A stretch of 19,813 nucleotides of DNA. Origin: JAAYCB01 sp012744395. Its GTDB lineage: Bacteria; Planctomycetota; Planctomycetia; Pirellulales; Thermoguttaceae. Position 1 is the stretch's first letter; the number at the start of each line of letters is the position of its first letter. The notes beneath the pieces were generated by a model. It was given only the letters and a program-made list of their open reading frames with translations. It made no database searches and was not told the origin of the DNA. Positions 6,509-12,835 of the stretch are shown here, in pieces. Position numbers and translations under genes: made by a program. The stretch is from positions 1-19,813 of the forward strand of contig JAQVNJ010000117.1 in NCBI GenBank assembly GCA_028703175.1. Direction: 5' to 3'.

Positions 6509-6708
6509 CGCAGCACCTCGCCGGTGTGGGTCTGCTTGCGGCCCTCTAGCCACTGGTCCAGGTCGGTCTTGCGATAACGCACCAGCCGCCCAACCCGCAG
6601 GCAGGGCAGGCGATACCGGCCGGAAGAACGCCAATTGTGGAGGGTTTGTTTGGCCACCCCGAGATATTGGGCAGCTTGTTCGGCGTTCAGTAGTTCAGAA
6701 TTGCTCAT
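6505..6708 (-). CDS. AlpA/excisionase-type helix-turn-helix protein
   Basis: The 67-residue protein is a single winged-helix DNA-binding module of the excisionase/MerR-like (HTH_17) type: LLNAEQAAQYLGVAKQTL forms the helix-turn-helix, LPCLRVGRLVRYRKTDLDQWL the wing and C-terminal helix. Such proteins direct excision by bending att DNA or switch on the integrase gene. GAGGT lies 8 nt before the ATG. The gene starts the replication operon and is preceded by an imperfect inverted repeat (6721-6756) that could be its own operator. Whether it acts mainly as recombination directionality factor or as transcription regulator is not visible from sequence. Confidence 0.85.
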   Translation of the reverse strand: MSNSELLNAEQAAQYLGVAKQTLHNWRSSGRYRLPCLRVGRLVRYRKTDLDQWLEGRKQTHTGEVLR

Positions 6709-6720
6709 CGGTTTACCTCA

Positions 6721-6756
6721 CTTACAAGCAGGAAACGTTGTCCACCTGCAAGTAAG
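6721..6756. promoter_or_regulatory. Imperfect inverted repeat upstream of the excisionase (putative operator)
   Basis: CTTACAAGCAGG (6721-6732) and CCTGCAAGTAAG (6745-6756) form inverted arms matching at 10 of 12 positions around a 12-bp centre. They lie 13-48 bp upstream of the excisionase ATG, where its promoter must be; a weak TTGCAG/TTGTAA pair overlaps them on the minus strand. Autoregulation by the excisionase is a plausible inference. Confidence 0.45.
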
Positions 6757-6772
6757 GTTATGCCGATTCCGT

Positions 6773-6796
6773 TTCGCAAACCAAAAGCTTTGCGAA
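6773..6796. terminator. Hairpin separating the integrase unit from the replication operon
   Basis: TTCGCAAA (6773-6780) and TTTGCGAA (6789-6796) form a perfect 8-bp stem with an 8-nt loop, 6 bp after the stop of the HTH-like gene on the minus strand. There is no T-tract, so it is either a weak terminator or a protein-binding palindrome. Confidence 0.4.
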
Positions 6797-6802
6797 GGAT
6801 TG

Positions 6803-7399
6803 TTAGCGGCTTGCCCGCCAGGATTGAAGAGTGCGGGCCGGAATTCCCAGTTCCCGTTGAATCTGCCGCTCGATGGATGAAAGCTTCCGGCCCGGCTCGG
6901 CCGCGTGCAGTTCGTTGAACCGGGCGAGTGCTTGTTGCTTCAGTTCAAACGGCAGTCGCTTCGGGTTATAGGCGTCCAGCCGCTGATTTGTTTTTCGCCG
7001 GCCCGTGATGTAGGGGGCCTCGATGTGGACGCGAACCCGCTCGATGGATATTCCCACGTCCATCGCCAACCGGGCGATACGCTCGGGGTCTGGGGGATTC
7101 TCGGCCAGGGCTTTGCGTAAACAACAGAGGTTACAGCAAAGGCTCGAAGCGTAGCTTCTCAAGTGTTTGTCGCCGGCCCGCTCGGCCGCCGCAATCAGTT
7201 TGCGGGCCTTCTCGATTTCCGCCGGCAGCTTGCTCGATACGTTGAAATGTCCGGCCGCCGCGTCGGCCCACTCGAGTAACATTTCAACCATAACCTTCGG
7301 GTCACCGCCGGCGGACTCTCGCACCCGCTCGGGGTGCAGGGGCGTCTTGGGGGCGACTCTAATGGTTCGCTGCCGCTTGGGCTTTTTACGCTTCGCCAT
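6803..7399 (-). CDS. Basic protein with a C-terminal helix-turn-helix-like motif
   Basis: The 198-residue protein begins with a strongly basic tail (KRKKPKRQRTIR) and ends with SSIERQIQRELGIPARTLQSWRASR (about 174-198), which reads as a helix-turn-helix resembling transposase or phage-regulator modules. The middle is helical with a cluster of cysteines (CCNLCC). ATG at 7399 overlaps the integrase stop by 14 bp and has AGGGGG upstream, so it is translated with the integrase. I cannot name a family. An accessory DNA-binding role in integration or control is likely from position and charge. Confidence 0.7.
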   Translation of the reverse strand: MAKRKKPKRQRTIRVAPKTPLHPERVRESAGGDPKVMVEMLLEWADAAAGHFNVSSKLPAEIEKARKLIAAAERAGDKHLRSYASSLCCNLCCLRKALAENPPDPERIARLAMDVGISIERVRVHIEAPYITGRRKTNQRLDAYNPKRLPFELKQQALARFNELHAAEPGRKLSSIERQIQRELGIPARTLQSWRASR

Positions 7400-8624
7400 C
7401 GTTGCCCCCTTCCTCGGCCTTGCTGGTCAGCAGCCGGGCCGACTCGCCGGCCGCCGTCAGCAATGCCGCCTCGGCCGCTGTCAGGCTTTGTCGAACCGGG
7501 CTGGTGTCTAGTTGTGCGTAAATCGCTGTCGTCGCCTGGTTCCGGTGCCCGAGGGCCTTGCCGATAACGTGCAGGCTCGCCCCGAGGGCCGCTTGCCAAG
7601 AACCGCTGGAACGTCTCAAGTCGTGAATCCGCAGGCCCTCAAGTCCGGCTCGCTTGCAGATCCGCTTCCATGCCTCTTTCGGCTCGGCAATGTGTCCAGC
7701 CTTGCTGCCCGACCGCCCCGGAAATACCCAAGGGCTGTCGTCGTCGGCCGCCTTGCGTTGCCGCAGGATTTCCAGGGCAAGGGGCGTCAACGGGCAGACA
7801 ATCGCCTCGCCGGCCTTTGCGTCGTCGGGCGGAATCCGCCACGTCGCCGCCTCAAGGTTCACGTCGGCCCACCGCATAGATTTCACGTTGCCGCTTCGCT
7901 GGCCCGTCAGCAGGCACACGGCGAACAGGTCGCGGAAGACGGGCAGCTCGGCCGCCAGGGCCTTGAAGAACGGCTGGATTTCGGTCGGCAACAAATATCG
8001 ATCGCGGGCGACTTCCTTGAATCGCCGGATTCCCGTGCATGGGTTGCCCCCGGTGAACCCGATGTCGCGGGCGTGGTTGAACAGACTGGAAAGCAGGGCC
8101 AGTACCCGATTGGCCCGCACCTTGCCGTTGTCGCTGCCAATTCGCGTGTGGAGGGTTTGCACCTCGCCCCGCGTAATCTTCGCCAGGCGCCGGCCCTTCC
8201 AGTGTTCAAGGAACGACTCATAGAGGGCCTTGTCTTCCTTGATGGAACCCGGCCGCTTGTGTTCCGTGCCCCAGGTCAGAAAGGATTCCCAGGCGTCGCC
8301 GAGGTTGGGCTGTTCTCTTTCTGCCCGCCGCTTGGCCATCGGGTCGCCGCCCTTGGCGACTTCGCCGGCAAGGCCCTTTGCTGCCGCGCGGGCTGTCTCG
8401 ATTGGTACAGACGGAAACGGGCCGATTCGGTTGCGTTGCGGTTGGCCGTTTACCTTGGCGTAGTAATAGAACGTCTTGGTCCCGGCCGCAGTCAGGCAGA
8501 CGCACAAGCCCGGCTGTCGCTCATCGTAGACGTACCGCCGCCCGGCCGCCGGCGGCTCGAGCGCTTCAAGGTTTCGCTTGGTGAATGGGATTCGTTGCGG
8601 CCCCCGTTTCGTCTTCTCGGTCAT
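7386..8624 (-). CDS. int: P4-type tyrosine recombinase (integrase)
   Basis: The 412-residue protein is a full-length tyrosine site-specific recombinase. An N-terminal arm-binding domain of the DUF4102 type (about 10-100, with DERQPGLCVCLTAAGTKTFYY and IGPFPSVPIETAR) is followed by a core-binding domain (105-200) and a catalytic domain with Arg243 (LLTGQRSGNV), Lys270, His334 and Arg337 (HDLRR), His360 (LGHRNQATT) and nucleophile Tyr369. All catalytic residues are present. ATG at 8624 is chosen for AGGGGG 8 nt upstream; only a TTG lies further up. The gene sits 112 bp from the right att repeat, the usual position for enzymes that integrate at tRNA 3' ends. It should recombine the repeats at 1-138 and 8737-8874. 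Confidence 0.93.
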   Translation of the reverse strand: MTEKTKRGPQRIPFTKRNLEALEPPAAGRRYVYDERQPGLCVCLTAAGTKTFYYYAKVNGQPQRNRIGPFPSVPIETARAAAKGLAGEVAKGGDPMAKRRAEREQPNLGDAWESFLTWGTEHKRPGSIKEDKALYESFLEHWKGRRLAKITRGEVQTLHTRIGSDNGKVRANRVLALLSSLFNHARDIGFTGGNPCTGIRRFKEVARDRYLLPTEIQPFFKALAAELPVFRDLFAVCLLTGQRSGNVKSMRWADVNLEAATWRIPPDDAKAGEAIVCPLTPLALEILRQRKAADDDSPWVFPGRSGSKAGHIAEPKEAWKRICKRAGLEGLRIHDLRRSSGSWQAALGASLHVIGKALGHRNQATTAIYAQLDTSPVRQSLTAAEAALLTAAGESARLLTSKAEEGGNDGEA

Positions 8625-8638
8625 TTGACGGCCCCCTG

Positions 8639-8671
8639 TCTGTCGGTTTCGCCCCAAGGTCTGTCGGTCTC
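8639..8671. repeat. Pair of 12-bp direct repeats upstream of the integrase
   Basis: TCTGTCGGTTTC (8639-8650) and TCTGTCGGTCTC (8660-8671) match at 11 of 12 bases with 21-bp spacing, two helical turns. They lie between the integrase start and the GTGCTACC pair, so they may bind a regulator of the integrase promoter or an accessory recombination protein. Confidence 0.45.
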
Positions 8672-8682
8672 AGCCGGTTTCC

Positions 8683-8704
8683 GGTGCTACCCCGGTGCTA
8701 CCCC
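8683..8704 (+). promoter_or_regulatory. Paired GTGCTACC sites, right end (putative integrase arm sites)
   Basis: Two perfect tandem copies of GGTGCTACCCC (8683-8693, 8694-8704) repeat the motif and 11-bp period of the left-end pair. A third copy in inverse orientation, GTAGCACC, lies at 8732-8739 and overlaps the start of the att repeat. This is a typical arm-site geometry next to an integrase gene. Confidence 0.55.
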
Positions 8705-8736
8705 GGGGCGGTAAGACCGCGGAATGACAGTGTAGC

Positions 8737-8874
8737 ACCAGTAAGATAGCCTACACGAAAGCCCTTATGCCGTCAAACGTTAAGTAACTTCGGGGTCTGT
8801 TGGGGAACGTGAAAAAACCCCCCTTCTGGAGTCTCATAATCTGTAGGTTCCTGGTTCGAATCCGGGCGGGCCTA
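8737..8874 (+). repeat. att direct repeat, right copy (contains tRNA 3' half)
   Basis: Second copy of the 138-bp repeat, differing from the left copy only at 8864 (G for A), where the T-stem still pairs through a G-U. Its tRNA-like part is 8833-8874. The sequence to its left is integrase-proximal element DNA and that to its right is chromosomal, so this copy is the element/chromosome junction with a displaced tRNA 3' fragment. Confidence 0.9.
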
Positions 8875-9055
8875 TTAGTCCCCAGCGATACGCCAGTTCG
8901 CCGAAGTCTTTGTCAAAGGTGACCACAAGTCGATCTTCACGCTGGGCTTGCCGGAGGATCGCATCGTCCGACTTGCCGGGCATGTCGGTTCGAGCCCAAA
9001 GGACGTTGTGGCCAATCGCCCGCAAGGCTTCGACCGCAAGAAACTGAAATCCCAC
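8834..9055 (-). pseudogene. Truncated DUF5615 PIN-like toxin gene abutting the att site
   Basis: The translated segment matches DUF5615 PIN-like proteins, putative RNase toxins: LRAIGHNVLWARTDMPGKSDDAIL, then the hallmark VVTFDKDFGELAYRWGL. The usual N-terminal acidic motif (F-L-A-D-E-N-x-P) is missing between FLA and VEALRA, and the C-terminal beta-strand and helix are absent. Instead the frame enters the tRNA fragment at 8874 and ends in IGPPGFEPGTYRL, an artefact of reading tRNA sequence backwards. The family normally has about 110-120 residues against 73 here. The start codon would be a GTG with no good ribosome binding site. No partner antitoxin gene is recognisable upstream. Most likely a remnant, possibly of an earlier insertion at the same tRNA. 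Confidence 0.75.
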
Positions 9056-9213
9056 TTTCAGGCCGTTCCAATGGCAATGTGGATTTCCTTGAGCTGCCCT
9101 CGCTGACGCTTCGGGGCAACGATTGGCTCATGGAGAATCCGGGCTGGGGGCATGCGGGGAGGGCACGCTCGATTTGGCCCCTGCTCAATGCACCGTTGTG
9201 ACACCCCAAGAAA

Positions 9214-9256
9214 GCGCACCGCGGCCGCCGCAGCGTCTCGCGCCGCTCACGGTGCG
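9214..9256 (-). terminator. Possible terminator of the permease gene
   Basis: On the minus strand CGCACCG (9256-9250) can pair with CGGTGCG (9221-9215) across a GC-rich interior that can fold further, followed by CTTTCTT. The stem overlaps the last codons of the permease. The rest of the 191-bp gap between the toxin remnant and the permease shows nothing else. Confidence 0.35.
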
Positions 9257-11142
9257 TCGTCGGGCGGTCCGGCCGCCTCGCCATCGAGCGGAGCGCCGCC
9301 GAGGGGAGCGCCGGCGGGCGAGACGCCGTGCCGGGCGAGCTCCTCTCGCAGCTCCTTGCCGAGGTGGCTGTGTTTGCGGCCGTAGGCGAAATAGATCACC
9401 AGCCCGAGGGCCAGCCACGCCAGTAGCCGCACCCAGTTCTGCCAGCCCAGGTAGACCATCAGGCCCACACACAGCAGAACCCCCGCCGGGGCCACCAGGT
9501 TCAGCATCGGCGTCCGGAAGGGCCGGTCTGCCCCGGGGCTGATCCGGCGCATCAGCCAGACCGATGCGCAGACGACCACGAACGCAAACAGGGTGCCGAT
9601 GTTGACCATGTGCCCGATCGCCTCCAAGGGAAACATCGCGGCGGTCAGGCCGCAGACCGCCCCGGTGAGGATCGTCGAGCGGTGGGGAGTGCGAAAGCGG
9701 GGATGGACGGCCGAGAAGACGCTCGGCGGCAGCAAGCCGTCGCGAGCCATCGCCAGGAGCACCCGCGGCTGGCTGAGGAGCATCACCAGGAGCACGCTCG
9801 TGATGCCCGTCAACGCGCCGATCGTGATGATCACGGTGGCGGCCTTCAAACCATATATTTCGAAGACGCCGGCGATCGGGGCGTGCAGCGGGATCTGCGG
9901 ATAGGGAACCATGCCCGTCACCACCGCGGCCACGGCAATGTAGAGGATTGTGCAGACCACCAGGGAGGAGAGTATCCCGATCGGCACGTCGGTCCGCGGA
10001 TTGCGGGCCTCCTCGGCGTGGGTGGAGACCGAGTCGAAGCCGACGTAGGCGAAAAATATCAATGCCGCGCCGCTGAACACGCCGGTCCAGCCATAGGGCA
10101 TGAACGGTTTCCAGTTCGCCGTGTCGACGTAGCCGATGCCCAACACGACCACAAACAGCACCGCCCCGATCTTGACGAGCACCATCACGGCGTTGACTCC
10201 CGCGCTCTCGCGGATGCCGATCACCAGGACCGTCGTGATCACGGCGCAGATCGCCAAGGCGACGACATTGATCGTCAGGTGGAGCCCCCCCAACACCAGC
10301 GGCGTCTCCTGATAGGCACGGGCGCCGCCCTGGTTGTCATCGCGAACACGGTCGAGCATCTCCTGCGGCTCGACGACGGGATCGTATTGCAGCCGGCTCT
10401 CCAGGGCCGACTGGACGCGGTCGATGGACGGCGTCGCATGGCGCCCGTGGAGTTGCTCGACCGCCGCGATCGACTCGGGCGAAAACTGCACTCCGACCCG
10501 CGCGACCCGGTGGATGCCCGCCTCCTCGGCGACCGGCAGGGCCAGGGTGCGCGGTCCCTCGCCGCCCTGCGGCTGCCCCGGAGCATTCAACGGCATGGCT
10601 TCCGCCGAGACGATGGCCAGGGTCTTCGCCGTCTGGTAGTCGATGTGCTGGGTCGACGCCGTGAACGGGTCCATCGAGAGCCACATCGGGATCGTGAGGA
10701 TCGCCTCGCCGGTTTTCAACTTGAAGAGGCCGAGGAAGCCCAGGAAATAGTGCGACCACCCGCTGGCGACCGTGGCCGACGCCATGGCGTATTCCAGCAC
10801 CAGGTCCCATCCAATGATCCAGGCGGCCAGCTCTCCCAGGGAGACGTAGGCGTAGGTGTAGGCACTCCCGGCGATCGGCGCCATCGAGGCGAATTCCGCA
10901 TAGCAGAGGGCCGCGCACGCGCAGGCCAGGCCCGCAATCACAAACGAGATCACCAGGGCCGGTCCGGCGAATTGCCGGGCAGCCAGGCCGGTGAGCACGA
11001 AAATCCCCGTGCCGATGATCGCGCCGATGCCCAACGAAGACAAGGCCACCGGTCCGAGAACCCGCCGCAGCCGATGCTCGCCGGCCATTTCCTCCAACAG
11101 GACTTCCAACGATTTCTTGGCGAAAAACTGACTCCGCCTCAT
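9247..11142 (-). CDS. APC-family cationic amino-acid permease with a large hydrophilic insert
   Basis: The 631-residue protein is an amino acid-polyamine-organocation transporter of the cationic amino-acid type. The first membrane helix carries the family motif GIGAIIGTGIFVLTG (38-52), then comes the conserved AELA-like region around LCYAEFASMAPIAGSAYTY. About twelve membrane helices are visible, including FFAYVGFDSVSTHAEEARNP typical of CAT transporters. Family members usually have about 450-500 residues. The excess is a hydrophilic segment at about 155-285 between two membrane helices, and a short Gly/Ala/Pro-rich tail. Start ATG at 11142 has AAGGTGAGAG upstream. It is a lone minus-strand gene diverging from the sulfatase cluster. 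Substrate (Arg, Lys or another amino acid) is not resolvable here. Confidence 0.85.
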   Translation of the reverse strand: MRRSQFFAKKSLEVLLEEMAGEHRLRRVLGPVALSSLGIGAIIGTGIFVLTGLAARQFAGPALVISFVIAGLACACAALCYAEFASMAPIAGSAYTYAYVSLGELAAWIIGWDLVLEYAMASATVASGWSHYFLGFLGLFKLKTGEAILTIPMWLSMDPFTASTQHIDYQTAKTLAIVSAEAMPLNAPGQPQGGEGPRTLALPVAEEAGIHRVARVGVQFSPESIAAVEQLHGRHATPSIDRVQSALESRLQYDPVVEPQEMLDRVRDDNQGGARAYQETPLVLGGLHLTINVVALAICAVITTVLVIGIRESAGVNAVMVLVKIGAVLFVVVLGIGYVDTANWKPFMPYGWTGVFSGAALIFFAYVGFDSVSTHAEEARNPRTDVPIGILSSLVVCTILYIAVAAVVTGMVPYPQIPLHAPIAGVFEIYGLKAATVIITIGALTGITSVLLVMLLSQPRVLLAMARDGLLPPSVFSAVHPRFRTPHRSTILTGAVCGLTAAMFPLEAIGHMVNIGTLFAFVVVCASVWLMRRISPGADRPFRTPMLNLVAPAGVLLCVGLMVYLGWQNWVRLLAWLALGLVIYFAYGRKHSHLGKELREELARHGVSPAGAPLGGAPLDGEAAGPPDDAP

Positions 11143-11379
11143 ATTCTCTCACCTTGGTCTTACGGATTGACGCCAAAAGGGCACTTTAGAGATTTTCAGA
11201 GTTTGGCCCATATCCACGCGGAATGCAAGTGTCGCGCCACAGGCGAGCGGGAACGATCAGCCGTCCGCGATCCGAGCCGGAATCACCGAAGCTTGTTGCG
11301 ACGTTCTCGCCCCCCCGGCAGCGGCCGGCGGATCGGCAGAAAATTCTTCCCAGCGCTAGATATGGCGGAACGATCGCGA
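11143..11379. other. Intergenic region between divergent permease and sulfatase genes
   Basis: This stretch separates the divergent permease and sulfatase start regions and must hold both promoters. I see no gene, repeat or clear sigma70 pair for the permease. The only promoter-like motif is just right of it, at 11380-11388. Confidence 0.5.
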
Positions 11380-11388
11380 TGTTACAAT
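11380..11388 (+). promoter_or_regulatory. Possible extended -10 promoter of the sulfatase cluster
   Basis: TGTTACAAT has the TGn-TACAAT form of an extended -10 element, 71 bp before the sulfatase start codon. No convincing -35 box stands at 17 bp. Planctomycete promoters are poorly characterised, so this is tentative. Confidence 0.3.
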
Positions 11389-11459
11389 GGTCGCTGCCAT
11401 AACTCGGGGGCGTCTTCACGATCAGCATGGACGGGAAATACCATCTGAAGGGACCTTCG

Positions 11460-12785
11460 ATGAACCGTGTGATTCTCTCTCTTGCCGCCTTGCTGCCGGT
11501 ACTGCTCTCAGCGCCGGGCGCGGCCGGCGCTGAGTGGCCTGAGAAGCCCAACATCGTTTTGATCCTGGCCGACGATCTCGGGGCCGAATGCCTGGGATGC
11601 TACGGTGGGAAGAGCTACGAGACGCCGAACCTGGATCGGCTGGCGGCCGCCGGATTGCATTTCGACCGCTGCTACGCGCTGCCGGCTTGCAGCCCTTCGC
11701 GGGGGGAGTTGTTGACCGGCCGTTACAGCTTCCGGACGGAGATCACGCACGTCATCCTGCCCGGTGCGCCGGGAAAGCTCGACGTGCAGCGCCATCGCAC
11801 CTTCGTGCAATTGCTGCGCGACGGCGGCTACGCCACGTGCATCGCCGGCAAGTGGCACCTGTGCCTCGATTTTCTCGACCATCCGCGGCACGTCGCCGAT
11901 GCAGGATTCGAGGACCGGTACCTTTGGCGGCTGTTCCGCGACCGGGCCGTGCAGCGGCACTACTGGAACCCGGAGTTGTGGATCGAGGACAGGCCCGCCG
12001 ACGAGGTGGGCAAGGGCAAGTTCGGCGATGACCTGTTCACCGAGCACGTCGTGCAGTTCATGCGAGCCCATCGCGATCGGCCCTTCTTCGTCTACTACCC
12101 GATGACGCTGGTCCATTCTCAGACGGCGACCGGCAAAAACTACCCGCCCTCGCCCGACGTGATCCGGCCGGGTGACGATCCCGACGAGGGCGTCCAGCCG
12201 CGGCAGAAGGGGTTCGCGCAGTTGGTGGCCTACACCGACAAGCTCGCTGGGCGGATCGTCGAGGAGGTGGACCGGTTGGGCCTGGGGGAGAAGACGCTGA
12301 TCCTATTCGCCGGCGACAACGGGACCGACCGGACGATCACCTCGCGGCTCGGCGACCGCGACATCCCGGGCGGCAAGGGCAGCCTGACCGAGGCGGGCAC
12401 GCGGGTCCCGCTGATCGCCCGCTGGCCGGGAATCGTGGCGCCGGGGGGCGTCGCCGAGGAGCTGGTCGACTTCACCGATTTCTTCCCGACGATCCTTGAG
12501 GCGGCCGGCGTTGCGATGCCACCGGGATACCAGATCGACGGCCGAACCTTTCTCGCCAGGCTCCGGGGAGAGCCCTACAAGGGCCGCGACTGGGTCTACC
12601 GGCATTACCAGCGCGCGTGGTGCATCCGCGGCGACCGGTACCGGCTCGACAGCACCGGCAAGTTCTGGGACTTGGGGGCGGACCCCTATGACCCGAAGCC
12701 GGCCGGCGCGGGTCCGGAGGCAACCGCAGCCCGCAAGCGGCTCGCGGCGGCGGCGGCCGAACTGCGCGGCACGCCGGAGCGCTAG
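11460..12785 (+). CDS. Secreted C-type sulfatase (S1 family)
   Basis: The 441-residue protein has a Sec signal peptide (residues 1-24, cleaved near GAAGA) and a type I sulfatase domain. Calcium ligands Asp38-Asp39 lie in VLILADDLG. The formylglycine site is Cys77 in CSPSRG, followed by ELLTGRYS, so it needs a formylglycine-generating enzyme encoded elsewhere. Other active-site residues are Lys131 and His133 (AGKWHL), His219 (TLVH), Asp286-Asn287 (GDNG) and Lys306 (GGKGS). ATG at 11460 has GAAGGGA upstream. The protein is somewhat short because the C-terminal subdomain is reduced. It probably hydrolyses sulfate esters of a carbohydrate outside the cytoplasm. The following symporter gene starts 50 bp downstream, suggesting co-transcription. 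Substrate unknown. Confidence 0.9.
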   Translation: MNRVILSLAALLPVLLSAPGAAGAEWPEKPNIVLILADDLGAECLGCYGGKSYETPNLDRLAAAGLHFDRCYALPACSPSRGELLTGRYSFRTEITHVILPGAPGKLDVQRHRTFVQLLRDGGYATCIAGKWHLCLDFLDHPRHVADAGFEDRYLWRLFRDRAVQRHYWNPELWIEDRPADEVGKGKFGDDLFTEHVVQFMRAHRDRPFFVYYPMTLVHSQTATGKNYPPSPDVIRPGDDPDEGVQPRQKGFAQLVAYTDKLAGRIVEEVDRLGLGEKTLILFAGDNGTDRTITSRLGDRDIPGGKGSLTEAGTRVPLIARWPGIVAPGGVAEELVDFTDFFPTILEAAGVAMPPGYQIDGRTFLARLRGEPYKGRDWVYRHYQRAWCIRGDRYRLDSTGKFWDLGADPYDPKPAGAGPEATAARKRLAAAAAELRGTPER

Positions 12786-12835
12786 GAGCCGGCCCAGCGC
12801 AGCGGAACGCGAGGCGCCGCAGAGGGAGACCCGCC

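Larger units (their letters stand above)
1..8874. mobile_element. Integrative element (satellite-like), about 8.7 kb, inserted at a tRNA 3' end
   Basis: The segment is flanked by 138-bp direct repeats that end in a tRNA 3' half. It carries a P4-type integrase next to the right repeat, an AlpA-type excisionase, a primase/DUF3987 replication protein and an orphan prohead protease, all on the minus strand. Paired GTGCTACC sites lie just inside each end, as expected for integrase arm sites. No portal, major capsid, terminase, tail or conjugation gene is present. This composition fits a phage satellite or an integrative replicon that borrows functions from a helper. The flanking chromosomal genes are metabolic and unrelated. 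Boundaries are read from the repeats; the satellite label is inference. Confidence 0.85.

Noticed and set aside
9610..11448. Plus-strand open frame of 612 codons
   Set aside because: It is antisense to the permease, rich in Arg/His/Asp as typical for GC-rich shadow frames, with no domain.
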